Source: Hymenobacter fodinae
GTDB taxonomy: Bacteria > Bacteroidota > Bacteroidia > Cytophagales > Hymenobacteraceae
Direction: 5' to 3'
Assembly (NCBI RefSeq): GCF_004745825.1
Contig: NZ_SRLA01000006.1
Coordinates: 280,220 to 344,219, forward strand
Length of the DNA stretch: 64,000 nucleotides
In this document: positions 17,202-25,763 of the stretch, piece by piece
Position numbering within the stretch: the first letter of the stretch is position 1
Layout: each line of letters opens with the position of its first letter
Made by a program: the position numbers and the translations under genes
Notes under the pieces: model-generated
Seen by the model: only the letters and a program-made list of their open reading frames with translations
Databases searched by the model: none
Told to the model about the DNA's origin: nothing

Positions 17202-18077
17202 CTAAGCCAGGTAGGCCATATCCTCTTCGCTCAGTTTGATATCGGCCGCTTGCAGGTTTTCCCGCAGGTGGGCTAGGGAGGACGTGCCCGGAATAGGCAG
17301 GATGACAGGGGAGCGGTGCAGCAGCCAGGCAAGGTTAATCTGAGCCTCGGTGGCGTTGTGCTTCTGGGCTATTTCGGCAATTTTATTGCCTGCCTTAGGT
17401 AATCCATGAATCAGGGAGAAGAAAGGAATCAGCGGAATTTGGTGCTGCTCACACAGATCCAGCACTTCCTCACCACCGGGGTTGTCGCCGTGGGCTGAGA
17501 ACACGCTAGTGCGCTGGGCATAGCTGTACATATTCTCCACGGTGGCAATGGGGCCCAGCGCTAGGCCAGCCTCCAGTTGCTCACGCGTGACGTTGCTGAG
17601 GCCTACGTGCAGGATTTTGCCTTCGCGCTGCATGTCAAACATAGCCCCCAACTGCTCCTCCAGCGGTACGGGGCCTTGGCCCATCAGGCGTAAGTGCACC
17701 AGCTGTACCTGTTCCTGGCCCAGGGTACGCAGGTTGTTTTCAATACTCTGGCGCAGGTTTTCGGGGCGGTTGAAGGGCACCCAGCTTTTATCGGGGCGGC
17801 GGGTGGCACCTACTTTGGTGCAGATGACAAGATCGGAGGAATAGGGATATAGTGCCTCACGGATGAGCCGGTTCGTGACGTCCTCGCCGTAGTAGTCGGC
17901 CGTGTCGATGAAGTTGACGCCCAGCTCCACGGCGGTGCGCAGAATCTGCAGGGCTTCGGGGCGGTTAGCGGGCTCCCCCCAAATTTCCGGACCTGTCAGG
18001 CGCATAGTGCCGTAGCCGAGGCGGTTAACGGTGAGGGGATAGGCAGAGGTTGGAGCGATGGTGATGGTAGCAGACAT
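17202..18077 (-). CDS. Aldo/keto reductase
   Basis: An oxidoreductase of 291 residues with the TIM-barrel aldo/keto reductase signature: GYGTMRLTGP near the N-terminus, INFIDTADYYGEDVTN carrying the catalytic Asp and Tyr, KVGATR carrying the catalytic Lys, and HLRLMGQGPVPLEEQLGAM. The NADPH-binding C-terminal end is recognisable (PIPGTSSLAHLRENL). It resembles the short YajO/PdxI-like bacterial members. The physiological substrate is unknown. The frame extends to 18131; the ATG at 18077 is the usual start. Confidence 0.88.
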   Translation of the reverse strand: MSATITIAPTSAYPLTVNRLGYGTMRLTGPEIWGEPANRPEALQILRTAVELGVNFIDTADYYGEDVTNRLIREALYPYSSDLVICTKVGATRRPDKSWVPFNRPENLRQSIENNLRTLGQEQVQLVHLRLMGQGPVPLEEQLGAMFDMQREGKILHVGLSNVTREQLEAGLALGPIATVENMYSYAQRTSVFSAHGDNPGGEEVLDLCEQHQIPLIPFFSLIHGLPKAGNKIAEIAQKHNATEAQINLAWLLHRSPVILPIPGTSSLAHLRENLQAADIKLSEEDMAYLA

Positions 18078-18218
18078 ACAGATAGTGAGATGGAATACGT
18101 TGAACCACGAGACATAACCCTTGGTTGCCAAGCTGACGAATAAGCGGGTAGGATACTTTAGGCCGCTCGTACATCATTTCGTTGCAAGATGGCTGAAGTA
18201 GAAAATAAGAGTTGATTC

Positions 18219-18902
18219 TTACTGGCCCTTGGCTGCGTTCAGGCTGAGTTTCGGGATGGTTCTGTCCTTCACGTATAAGCTGGCCCGTTCCTGCTCACTT
18301 GTATCGGATAAGGCCCACCATACGTCAGTGCCCTTGGTGCCAATCCGGACAGCTTCTTTATACTGCCCGAAAGGCCGCTCGTAGTTCATGGTGAGGCCCG
18401 CAAACCCGGTTTTGTCGTTCACAATCATCTCTACTGCGTCTTGATTCTGCCGGTCGAGGGCAATGACGCCGCGGCCATTATCGAGGAAACTCATACCACC
18501 GCGCTCCTGGCCAGTTTTGTCATGAATAGTTAGGCCATATGAAGCAGCAATGCGCGGATAGGTCTTGCCCTGCAGCACTGGGTCGGGCGCCTCACCTAGA
18601 ACAACGCGGTCTTGTCCATCGGGTCCTAGCACTACCAACGAGGCCGTGGGTGCATCCTTCCGCTGGCGGCCCGTGGTTTCATTGGGTGCTCCCATGAGGA
18701 TACGAGGCTTCCCGGCGGCGTCCGTAATAGTGATGCCGCGCACATGCAGATACTCCGTTTTGCGGGCCACGAAACCCGTTAGCATTACCCCCAGCACTGC
18801 TAGGCCACCCAAGGCGCCCAGCAGGCGCTGCCGCTTCAGCTGCTTTTCCAGCTTTTCAATTCTGTGTATAAGCGCTGCGGAGTCGAGGTCAGGCGTGTGC
18901 AT
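18219..18902 (-). CDS. Unrecognised single-pass membrane protein with N-terminal coiled coil
   Basis: A protein of 227 residues. Residues 8-28 are charged and heptad-like (LIHRIEKLEKQLKRQR), 29-47 form one membrane helix, and the rest is a beta-rich outer part with repeated short patterns such as VRGITITDAAGKPRILMG, SLVVLGPDGQDRVVLG and GLTIHDKTGQERGG. The repeats suggest a beta-solenoid-like fold. It is followed on the same strand by the aldo/keto reductase gene, 141 bases away. No family or function is recognised. Confidence 0.65.
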   Translation of the reverse strand: MHTPDLDSAALIHRIEKLEKQLKRQRLLGALGGLAVLGVMLTGFVARKTEYLHVRGITITDAAGKPRILMGAPNETTGRQRKDAPTASLVVLGPDGQDRVVLGEAPDPVLQGKTYPRIAASYGLTIHDKTGQERGGMSFLDNGRGVIALDRQNQDAVEMIVNDKTGFAGLTMNYERPFGQYKEAVRIGTKGTDVWWALSDTSEQERASLYVKDRTIPKLSLNAAKGQ

Positions 18903-19012
18903 GATGAAGAACCAGTAACAGATGTGGCTGCCAGTGAGTTAGTTGGCTAGTCTTGTCAACCCATACGCGTCTGCTACTAAGTGGTTTACACTTGGCCTAC
19001 GGGCACAAAAAC

Positions 19013-20143
19013 CTACTTCTTACTGGTGCTAGTAGTTTGAAGGGCCAAAGGCCGTATCTCATTTACTAAGGTGAGTAGAAGCTTGCCGGGTTCTTCGAGG
19101 GGAATAAGATGGGCCGAGTTTTCAAACCAGATGCCTCTCTTCAGCGGCGCTTTCACTTGGGCCAGCCAGCTAGCAGTAGGCTCGGAGGGCGTAGTATAAT
19201 CATGACGCCCCATGAGCATGAACACCGGGATAGGAAACGATTTTACCGGTTTAAAATCAACTTGTAAAAAGGCCGGTAGTATGCGGCCCAGCGTAAACAA
19301 GCTACCCTGGTCAATAGCCTCCACTTCCTTGCTGGAGTATTCGTAAGAAAGCAATGGGGCGTTGAAATAGTACTTCGACTCGGAGCGGTACGCCGACAGA
19401 CCGCCATAGTACTGAGGCCACTTTCGGGCAATGATAATTCGCTTGCGGGTAATGGGTTGGTTGCCGGGGTAGGGAGCAATGGAGCGTAATTCTTTGAGAG
19501 TTACTTCGTTGTGTTCTGCCGTGGCACGTTTCAGCGCATATTCGAAGCTCACCCGCTCGTTTTCTTGGGTATTGATAACTTGCCCAATGCCCACGTAAGC
19601 GTAAAATAAATCGGGGCGTTTGAGGGCAGCTTGCATGCTCACGATGGTGCCCCAACTATGGCCCATCAGAATAACCTTTGGCTGGCCGTACTTTTTTCGG
19701 AGTAGTTCAGCCAGGTCAATGGCATCCTGCACGTACTGCTCAATGCGGATGGATGGAGCTAGGCCAGTGGTATCGTTGGTGGCGTAGGTTTTGCCGGCTG
19801 CCCGCTGGTCGTACTGCACCATGGTGAAGTATTCCTCTAGTGGCCGCTGAAACATCCACGATACGGGCGCCATTGGCGACGCGGGCCCACCGTGCACAAA
19901 TAGAATAATGGGGTTGCGCTTGTCTTGCCCCCGAACATATACCCACTGCTTTATACCCCCAATGGCCACGGTATACGATTCCTGAACTCCATTGGGCGAG
20001 ACTATTTTGCTTAAGTCCGCCAGAATAGCCTTGCTGTTGGCGTACTCATCGGTAAGCCCACTGGTCTGCGCAAACGATGCACTAGTGCCCAGCAATAAGA
20101 GCAAAAAAAACAAGCCGGGGCAGTGAGAGTAGTTGCATAGCAA
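19013..20143 (-). CDS. Secreted alpha/beta hydrolase of the prolyl aminopeptidase (S33) type
   Basis: A protein of about 376 residues with the S33 motifs: FVHGGPASP (oxyanion), DQRAAGKTY, nucleophile Ser in MGHSWGTIV, and a late Asp/His pair (GRHDYTTPS, ENSAHLIPLEEP). Such proteins cleave N-terminal residues or hydrolyse small esters. The start is uncertain. The uninterrupted frame begins only at a TTG (20143). An ATG at 20138 lies out of frame but would give an ideal signal peptide (MQLLSLPRLVFFLLLLLG) if the T8 run at 20103-20110 had one more base. The gene may therefore be frameshifted or length-variable at that run. Confidence 0.75.
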   Translation of the reverse strand: MLCNYSHCPGLFFLLLLLGTSASFAQTSGLTDEYANSKAILADLSKIVSPNGVQESYTVAIGGIKQWVYVRGQDKRNPIILFVHGGPASPMAPVSWMFQRPLEEYFTMVQYDQRAAGKTYATNDTTGLAPSIRIEQYVQDAIDLAELLRKKYGQPKVILMGHSWGTIVSMQAALKRPDLFYAYVGIGQVINTQENERVSFEYALKRATAEHNEVTLKELRSIAPYPGNQPITRKRIIIARKWPQYYGGLSAYRSESKYYFNAPLLSYEYSSKEVEAIDQGSLFTLGRILPAFLQVDFKPVKSFPIPVFMLMGRHDYTTPSEPTASWLAQVKAPLKRGIWFENSAHLIPLEEPGKLLLTLVNEIRPLALQTTSTSKK

Positions 20144-20233
20144 GCAAATAGAAAAGCTGTGAGTGGCCTAGAACCGCAGAAACTGGCTACGCTCTGGCTG
20201 AGCAACTGCATCAGGCGAGGATTTGGACGCGGC

Positions 20234-20923
20234 TCACTCCTTATAGTACTCCTTTATGGGGTAAGTACGGGTGGTACTCGTCCAGCGGCCATTGGTTTTG
20301 CGGCGAGTTTTCACCAGCACATTTTCGCCGCCGCGCGCATCTTCTTCCAAAGTCAACACTTCGCTCAGACCTTTGCCAGGCACTACCTCATACTCCGTGG
20401 TCAGGTGCCAGCAGCACCCGTCTTTTTGAAACGTAGTGAGACGCTTATGGGCCTTATCAACCTGAAACATGCCGAGGTTATCGGACGCCAAGGCCGTTAG
20501 CTCAGGGCTGCGTATAAAGCGGCGGGAGCGGCTGGCGTACACGTACACGTCGTAAGAAGGGCCGTCGTAACTGCTGTGGTTGCCGTTGCGGATGGCCAGA
20601 TCTTCGGTGCCATCGAAGTTGAAGTCGTTGAAGATGAGCGTACTCTGCTCGCCGTACAGCTGTACCGTGTTTACGGTAGGTTGCTGGCCCTGGGCATCGA
20701 GGTAAAAGGAGAGGTCCTCAGAGGTGAAAGTCTGGACGAGTTGCTTGGTTTGCTTGCTGTACAGCTTGATGGTGCCCGCCCCCTCGCAGTGGTCATCGGC
20801 GCAGCCCGCGACAGTAATGGTAGCGTAGTAGCGTGTAGAGCCTTGGGTAACGGTGAAGCTGCGCTGACTCCAGCCCGGCAGGGCGTGGCCTAGCAGAGAA
20901 GCAAGCAGAAAGGCGCGGAGCAT
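20234..20923 (-). CDS. Secreted protein with an FG-GAP/XAC2610-like repeat
   Basis: A protein of 229 residues with a signal peptide (MLRAFLLASLLGHALPGWSQ). The stretch FNDFNFDGTEDLAIRNGN has the Asp-rich, calcium-loop look of FG-GAP or XAC2610-related proteins. Cysteines at GCADDHCEGAG and DGCCWHL could form disulfides. The remaining strands are beta-rich. Role unknown; the location is probably periplasmic. It lies 90 bases upstream of the S33 hydrolase gene on the same strand and may be co-transcribed with it. Confidence 0.65.
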   Translation of the reverse strand: MLRAFLLASLLGHALPGWSQRSFTVTQGSTRYYATITVAGCADDHCEGAGTIKLYSKQTKQLVQTFTSEDLSFYLDAQGQQPTVNTVQLYGEQSTLIFNDFNFDGTEDLAIRNGNHSSYDGPSYDVYVYASRSRRFIRSPELTALASDNLGMFQVDKAHKRLTTFQKDGCCWHLTTEYEVVPGKGLSEVLTLEEDARGGENVLVKTRRKTNGRWTSTTRTYPIKEYYKE

Positions 20924-21092
20924 GGGGAAAATAGTAGCTTAAATTAGTGGCCTTTAGATAACTAGTATACCTCCAAGTATTAGACAAGTACTCCTGCTTC
21001 GACAGGTAACTACTGAGAGATTTTGCTAGCTACTTATAATGGTTATTTGCTGGAACTAGGCTTCAACGGCCCCTTTCTCGTAGCCAATCCAT

Positions 21093-21319
21093 TCATCTAA
21101 TTACCAGCTGAACGGCAAGTAAAGCTCCAAAGAATTGGATGAGATAATACCCGGCGGCAATCCCAACCAGAAACACGATTGGGCTATAATAAGCCAGAAT
21201 AGAGTCGTGTCCGGGTTTTACGATGGCCGCGCCCCCCACATGAGGGCTTCAAACAAGATGGATAGACCTAGGCCTATCCCGGTAATCCGAAGCGACTTGG
21301 TAGTAGATGAACTTGACAT
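21093..21319 (-). pseudogene. Small two-helix membrane protein, frameshifted in a G6 run
   Basis: An ATG (complement of 21317-21319) starts MSSSSTTKSLRITGIGLGL, a first membrane helix that soon meets a TAA. If the G6 run (C6 at 21232-21237 on the plus strand) had seven bases, the frame would continue through VKPGHDSILAYYSPIVFLVG and a second helix (AAGYYLIQFFGALLAVQLVIR) to TGA at 21093-21095, making 75 residues. The two hydrophobic halves in neighbouring frames argue for one gene with a single-base loss or a sequence error. No family is recognised. It is flanked by gaps of 169 bases to the right-hand end of 20234-20923 and 50 bases to 21370. Confidence 0.55.
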
Positions 21320-21369
21320 GTATACTAAGCTGAGATCTATGATAGATTTTTTTAAACTATTGCTTTAGG

Positions 21370-23196
21370 CTAATACCCGTGCCGGGCTCTGCTCTGAATG
21401 CGCTTCTCCCAGCGCTTACGCTTGGGCGCAATGTAGCCGCGCAGATGCTTCTCCATCACCATCACGGCGCAGGGCGCGGCGGCCGTAGCCCCAAAGCCGC
21501 CATTCTCAAAGTACACCGCCACAGCTATTTTAGGCTTATCAGCCGGAGCGAAGCCGACGAAGGCCGCGTGGTCGTCGCCCTCATCGTTTTGCACGGTACC
21601 GGTTTTGCCAGCTACCGTAATACCTACATCGGCTAAACTGGAAGCATCAGCCGTGCCGCCCTTCTGCATTACAGCTACCATGCCCGGTACCAGGGCCGCA
21701 AAATGAACACTGTCGATAAGAGTGTGGTGCTTCTCCGTGAAGCGAGGTAGTGGCCCGCCCTTTCCAACGGCACGCACCAAGTGAGGCGCGTAGTACCAGC
21801 CGCGGTTGGCAATGATGGCGGCCATATTAGCCATTTGCAGGCCCGTCAGGTTGATTTCACCTTGCCCGATGCTGAGAGAGTAGATGGAGCGGTAGTTCCA
21901 GTTGCGGGTGCGGCGGGCTTTGTCGTAGTACTCGGGGGTAGGGAGGAAGCCCGGGGCTTCACGCGGCAAGTCCACCCCCAGCACCGAATCAAGCCCAAAC
22001 GACCGAACATAGCGGCGCCACTCGGCCAAGTTCACGTGGCGGGCTGCTACCGTATCGGCCACCAAGCTATCGGGCACCGCGTTTATCAGGTTCTGCATTA
22101 CCTGATAGAAATAGGGGTTGCAGCTGTACTTGAGGCCCAGGGTCAGGTTGGTGGCGGGCTTGTGGTGGTGCACGCAGCTCACCAACGACTGGTCGCAGGG
22201 GAAAGCGGTGGCGGGCGTAATGGCGCCCAACTGCAGGGCTACGGCGGCATTCACCAGCTTAAACACCGAGCCCGGCGGATTGGCCAGCATAGCGGGCCGG
22301 TTCAGCAGGGGCATGTTTTCGTGCTCCAGCAGTTCAGCCCGCACCCCGGCCTGGTCGGGGGCAGTGATGGTGGCCGGGTCGTACACCGGCCCCGACACGT
22401 AGGCCAGTATCTCGCCGGTGCATGGATCGAGCGCCACGAGGTAGCCCTTGCGGTTGCCCATCAGCTTTTCGGCGTAGGCCTGTAGCTTCACATCGATGGT
22501 GAGGTGTAGGTCCTGGCCTTGCTGGAAGGTGGTGTCTTTGGCCCACGTGCCGTGCTGCTGGCCCTTGGCATCAAGCAGGGGGTGCAAGTACCCGTGACGG
22601 CCTTTGAGCAAACCGTTGTAATAGGCCTCTACGCCGCCGTTGCGCAGGCGGTAAAACCGGCCGCGTCGGTAGCGCTGGGCTTGGCGGTAGAAGGCTTGGG
22701 CCTCACTGCCGAGGTAGCCCAGCACGGCGGCGCCGGCATGAGTAGTATAGGTGCGCTGGTGGCGCTGACTGAGCAGGAGGCTAGGCCACTCGGCGCTGTC
22801 GCGGCGGACCCGCTGGGCTTCTTTGGCCGTGAGGAGAAGCTGTACCCGGGTTTGAGGACGGGCCCCGGGGTAGGGCAAGGCCTCGGCAATACGCCGGCGC
22901 ACAGTGGTGGAGTCCCAGCCTAGCAACTGGCCTAGGGCCAGCGTATCGAGCGGAGGGCGGCGCGGCAGCTTCAGTAGAAACACAAGACGGGTATCTACCA
23001 GCACCGAGTCGTGGCGGTCAAGGATGCGGCCCCGGATCAGTGAATCAGTAATGACCACGCGGCGCTTGGTGTATACTTCGCCGGTTTTCGGGTCTTGGGT
23101 GGGAGTAGTCGTGTTGTGGTCGGGCGACGAGCAGGCGGCCAATAAGACCAACGATGCCAGCAGAAGCCTACCCCAACGAGTAAAAGCGGTACGCAT
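21370..23196 (-). CDS. Class B penicillin-binding protein (PBP2-like transpeptidase) with a lipobox
   Basis: A protein of 608 residues that would cross-link peptidoglycan in the periplasm. The catalytic triad of motifs is present: PPGSVFKL (Ser310, Lys313), the SxN-type motif YSCN and AGKTGT (Lys531). The N-terminal third contains the PBP dimer-type domain (SLIRGRILDRHDSVLVDTR). Residues 10-23 (RLLLASLVLLAACSS) read as a lipoprotein signal with Cys at the cleavage site, rather than the usual uncleaved membrane anchor. The product is slightly short for PBP2 (600-650 residues). It is not next to mreC, mreD or rodA, so it may be an additional rather than the elongation PBP. Confidence 0.87.
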   Translation of the reverse strand: MRTAFTRWGRLLLASLVLLAACSSPDHNTTTPTQDPKTGEVYTKRRVVITDSLIRGRILDRHDSVLVDTRLVFLLKLPRRPPLDTLALGQLLGWDSTTVRRRIAEALPYPGARPQTRVQLLLTAKEAQRVRRDSAEWPSLLLSQRHQRTYTTHAGAAVLGYLGSEAQAFYRQAQRYRRGRFYRLRNGGVEAYYNGLLKGRHGYLHPLLDAKGQQHGTWAKDTTFQQGQDLHLTIDVKLQAYAEKLMGNRKGYLVALDPCTGEILAYVSGPVYDPATITAPDQAGVRAELLEHENMPLLNRPAMLANPPGSVFKLVNAAVALQLGAITPATAFPCDQSLVSCVHHHKPATNLTLGLKYSCNPYFYQVMQNLINAVPDSLVADTVAARHVNLAEWRRYVRSFGLDSVLGVDLPREAPGFLPTPEYYDKARRTRNWNYRSIYSLSIGQGEINLTGLQMANMAAIIANRGWYYAPHLVRAVGKGGPLPRFTEKHHTLIDSVHFAALVPGMVAVMQKGGTADASSLADVGITVAGKTGTVQNDEGDDHAAFVGFAPADKPKIAVAVYFENGGFGATAAAPCAVMVMEKHLRGYIAPKRKRWEKRIQSRARHGY

Positions 23197-23228
23197 GGGG
23201 TAAAGCTAGGCAATTGGCATTCTTCGGA

Positions 23229-23256
23229 ACCGGGCTTCTCGGCGAACAAGCCCGGT
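23229..23256. other. Stem-loop upstream of the PBP gene
   Basis: ACCGGGCTT (23229-23237) and AAGCCCGGT (23248-23256) form a 9-bp GC-rich stem with a 10-base loop, 33 bases upstream of the PBP start codon. It would lie in the 5' leader if transcription starts further upstream. Confidence 0.4.
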
Positions 23257-23327
23257 CACTGGCTTATTAGCGAAACCCGCGGCGTGGTGTCATGTGGCCT
23301 AGTACAAGTTGTAGGGAACAACTCACT

Positions 23328-23365
23328 AGCCCGTCATGCTGCGCGGCGCCGGAGCATGACGGGCT
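23328..23365. repeat. REP-like palindrome or terminator
   Basis: AGCCCGTCATGCT (23328-23340) and AGCATGACGGGCT (23353-23365) form a perfect 13-bp stem with a 12-base GC loop. It sits between the end of 23428-24381 and the PBP start. The GTCATGC/GCATGAC core resembles REP-type intergenic palindromes of Bacteroidota. It may also end the transcript of the gene at its right. Confidence 0.5.
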
Positions 23366-23427
23366 GGTTGGCTCAATACCTACTCTCTATTGTCTGGCTA
23401 ACCTGTATAGGCCAGTGAGAGCAGGCC

Positions 23428-24381
23428 TTATTCGTCGGAGTTGCTGGAGGCTTTGGGGCCACCGCCAAACATGAGGGCCATGGTCTTCATTCCAATCTGG
23501 GCGGCATCCTTGGCGTAGTCGAGCACCGGCGCGGTGGTCGTGACTTTCAGGTCTTGGTCGGTTACGGGCTTTGCCTGCACGTTGGTAAACTCGTAGCGCA
23601 TCTGCTGCTTGCGCTCCTTATCGAAGTACACCACCAAGCGCGTGATGCCATTGGCCTCATTCACGTACACCGGATGGGCAAAGTTCAGGCTCTGCGGAAT
23701 CTGCTTAGACGTCCACACATCCAGCGCTACGGGCTTGCTGGGCAGCTGGCCGGGGCCCTCGGGGGTGCTGCCGGCGGCGCCAGGCTTAATAGTATAGGTG
23801 GTTTTCTGGCTGGGGTAACCGGCTACCAACTCGGTTTCAGTAGTCGGGCGCACGGTGTAGTCGGTGGTGGTTACCACAATGCTCTGCCAGCTCCGCTCCA
23901 CCGAGGCCGCGTCGTAGGTGTAGTTCACGTTCTGGGGCACCGACTGGGAGGCAATGCGCAGCAGACCTTTGTTGGTGGCGTTGTTGAAGTAGTTTTCGAG
24001 GTGGTAGGTGAGGGCGTCGGTGGTGGCGCGCACTTCCTTGCCTCGGCAATACAGAGTGCCCTTGCGCGGCAGCATCAGCGCCCCGATGGTCATGGCTGGG
24101 CTGAGGTTTGCGGCGGCCGCCTGAAACTGCTGCTGCTCAGTAACAGTAAGGCTGGCAGCCAGCTGCTGTATCTGGCCCTGAATGTTTCCCTTGGTTGGGT
24201 CGATGCGGTTGAGCAGCTTATCGTAGGGGTTGCCAGGCAATGACACGCGGGTGGTGATGATTCCCTGGGTGAAATCGGCTACGGGGGGCGTGGCCGCAGT
24301 AGGAGCGTGGCGGTAACCGGCCGCGGCCAGCAGCACCGTAAGCGGAAGCAAGGCCCAGGCAGATGAACGAGAAAGGCGCAT
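23428..24381 (-). CDS. Unrecognised secreted protein, 317 residues
   Basis: The N-terminus is signal-like (SSAWALLPLTVLLAAAGYRHA). The mature part has a Gln-rich helical stretch (LAASLTVTEQQQFQAAAANL) followed by beta-rich sequence with the patterns LYCRGKEVRATTDALTYHLENYF, TYTIKPG and VYFDKERKQQMRYEF. The arrangement resembles DUF4412-like or LolA-like periplasmic proteins of Bacteroidota, but the match is not firm. A -7 element (24410-24417) lies 29 bases upstream of the ATG. No partner gene is evident nearby. Confidence 0.6.
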   Translation of the reverse strand: MRLSRSSAWALLPLTVLLAAAGYRHAPTAATPPVADFTQGIITTRVSLPGNPYDKLLNRIDPTKGNIQGQIQQLAASLTVTEQQQFQAAAANLSPAMTIGALMLPRKGTLYCRGKEVRATTDALTYHLENYFNNATNKGLLRIASQSVPQNVNYTYDAASVERSWQSIVVTTTDYTVRPTTETELVAGYPSQKTTYTIKPGAAGSTPEGPGQLPSKPVALDVWTSKQIPQSLNFAHPVYVNEANGITRLVVYFDKERKQQMRYEFTNVQAKPVTDQDLKVTTTAPVLDYAKDAAQIGMKTMALMFGGGPKASSNSDE

Positions 24382-24409
24382 GATGGAAGGAGGAGAATAT
24401 TTATGGCGC

Positions 24410-24417
24410 CAAATCTA
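24410..24417 (-). promoter_or_regulatory. Promoter -7 element TAGATTTG
   Basis: The minus strand reads TAGATTTG, an exact TAnnTTTG match, 28 bases upstream of the ATG of 23428-24381. No clear TTG is found 19-21 bases further upstream, so the -33 box is weak. Confidence 0.4.
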
Positions 24418-24616
24418 TATATAAAATCTGCTTAGTAAGGTCTCTAACCCATCGGGGCAAGCTGGTAGATTACAGCCTGAAACTCTTAAAAATTAGCACG
24501 GCAGATGCGGCGCGGCAGCCAAGTGACAAATAAGGTCTTGGATAACTATTCCAGCAGAAAACCGGTAGCAAGCAGAACAACCCGCGGCTGCAGAGGTTAC
24601 CTGCCATATACCCCCG

Positions 24617-25477
24617 ATGAACTACTCCACCTACACCTCTGAGCTTTATACCCAGCCGGCTCTGCAAACCAGCGACGCGCAGAAATGGCCGGGGGTGCGG
24701 GTGGAGCGTTACCAATTGGCACCTGGAGGGATGCCGGCGCATTTTCATGGGCAACACCTGCTGCTGGTGCACCAAGCCGCCGTTCATTCCCACCGACTGC
24801 AAGGAAGCCGCGTGGAGGAAGGGCTATTTCGGGACGGCGACGCGGGCTTGTACCCCGCCGGAGAATATGGGCCTTCTGCCTGGGATGAGCCGGCGGATAT
24901 CATCAACGTGCACATCGACCCAGAGTGGCTGGAAACTCTCGCCCGCCAGAGTTTAGACCTAGTGCAGTTTAACCTTCGCGAACGGTTTCAATTTGAGGAT
25001 GCGCTGTTGCCGCACGTTGGGCGCCAGTTGCTGGCCGCCGCCGGTAAGGAGCATGCACTAGGGCAGTTGTATGCAGAATCGCTAGTGAACACGCTGGGCT
25101 ACCACCTTATCGAGTTCCATGCCACCTTCGAGCGGCGTATTGCCGGCGCTGGGGCGCAACTGCCAGCGGCCGTAATAGCCCGCATCGACGCTTATTTAGA
25201 GGCCTACGCAGAGCAGCCTATTACGCTGGCCGCGCTGGCAGATCTGGCCAACCTGAGTGTGTTTCACTTCGCCCGGCGCTTCAAACTGACTACCGGCCGC
25301 TCGCCCTATCAGTACGTGCTCGACTGGAAAATCAAGCGCGCCCGCCACCTGCTCCGCACCGGCGACCTACCTGTAGCAGCCATCAGTGATGCGCTCGGCT
25401 TCGCCTCGCCCGCCCACTTCTCCGCGGCGTTCAAACGGGCAGTAGGCGAAACACCCCGCGAGTTTCAGCGCGGCTAA
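24617..25477 (+). CDS. AraC-family transcriptional regulator
   Basis: A protein of 286 residues. The N-terminal half looks like a cupin-type ligand domain (GMPAHFHGQHLLLVHQ and YPAGEYGPSAWDEP). The C-terminal 100 residues form the double helix-turn-helix of AraC regulators: PITLAALADLANLSVFHFARRF, then LPVAAISDALGFASPAHFSAAFKR. The final GETPREFQRG is standard for the family. The adjacent alpha/beta hydrolase gene on the same strand is a possible target, which is inference from position only. Confidence 0.87.
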   Translation: MNYSTYTSELYTQPALQTSDAQKWPGVRVERYQLAPGGMPAHFHGQHLLLVHQAAVHSHRLQGSRVEEGLFRDGDAGLYPAGEYGPSAWDEPADIINVHIDPEWLETLARQSLDLVQFNLRERFQFEDALLPHVGRQLLAAAGKEHALGQLYAESLVNTLGYHLIEFHATFERRIAGAGAQLPAAVIARIDAYLEAYAEQPITLAALADLANLSVFHFARRFKLTTGRSPYQYVLDWKIKRARHLLRTGDLPVAAISDALGFASPAHFSAAFKRAVGETPREFQRG

Positions 25478-25490
25478 CTAGAGCAAAAGA

Positions 25491-25620
25491 CTAGTTCCCC
25501 TCCTTAGATGAGGAGGGGCTAGGGGTAGTTGAAGTGCTAGGATTAGAAACTAGTGCTAGTAATTGTTTAACGAGTAGTCAATCATCCCTAACCCCTCCTC
25601 AGCTACATTGGGGAACTAGG
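25491..25620. repeat. Imperfect inverted repeat element of about 130 bp
   Basis: The left end (CTAGTTCCCC, then GAGGAGGGGCTAGGGGTAG) matches the reverse complement of the right end (CATCCCTAACCCCTCCTC, then GGGGAACTAG). The outer ends are CTAGTTCCC and GGGAACTAG. The middle is unrelated to either arm. No coding frame lies inside. The layout is that of a short non-autonomous mobile or REP/BIME-type element between two plus-strand genes. No target-site duplication could be confirmed. Confidence 0.6.
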
Positions 25621-25763
25621 TTCCAACTCTAGGCCACAACTGGAGTGAGCAAGAATGTATAAGAAGTGAGCAAGAATTGGGTAGGGTGCTGGAGGGGTTG
25701 CGGGCAACTTTGCATCATGCAAACAGGCAGTTGCCTGGTGCTTCACCCCACACTTTCCTCTTT

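Noticed and set aside
21135..21368. 77-codon plus-strand frame
   Set aside because: It is antisense to the broken two-helix membrane gene, whose hydrophobic halves are far more protein-like.
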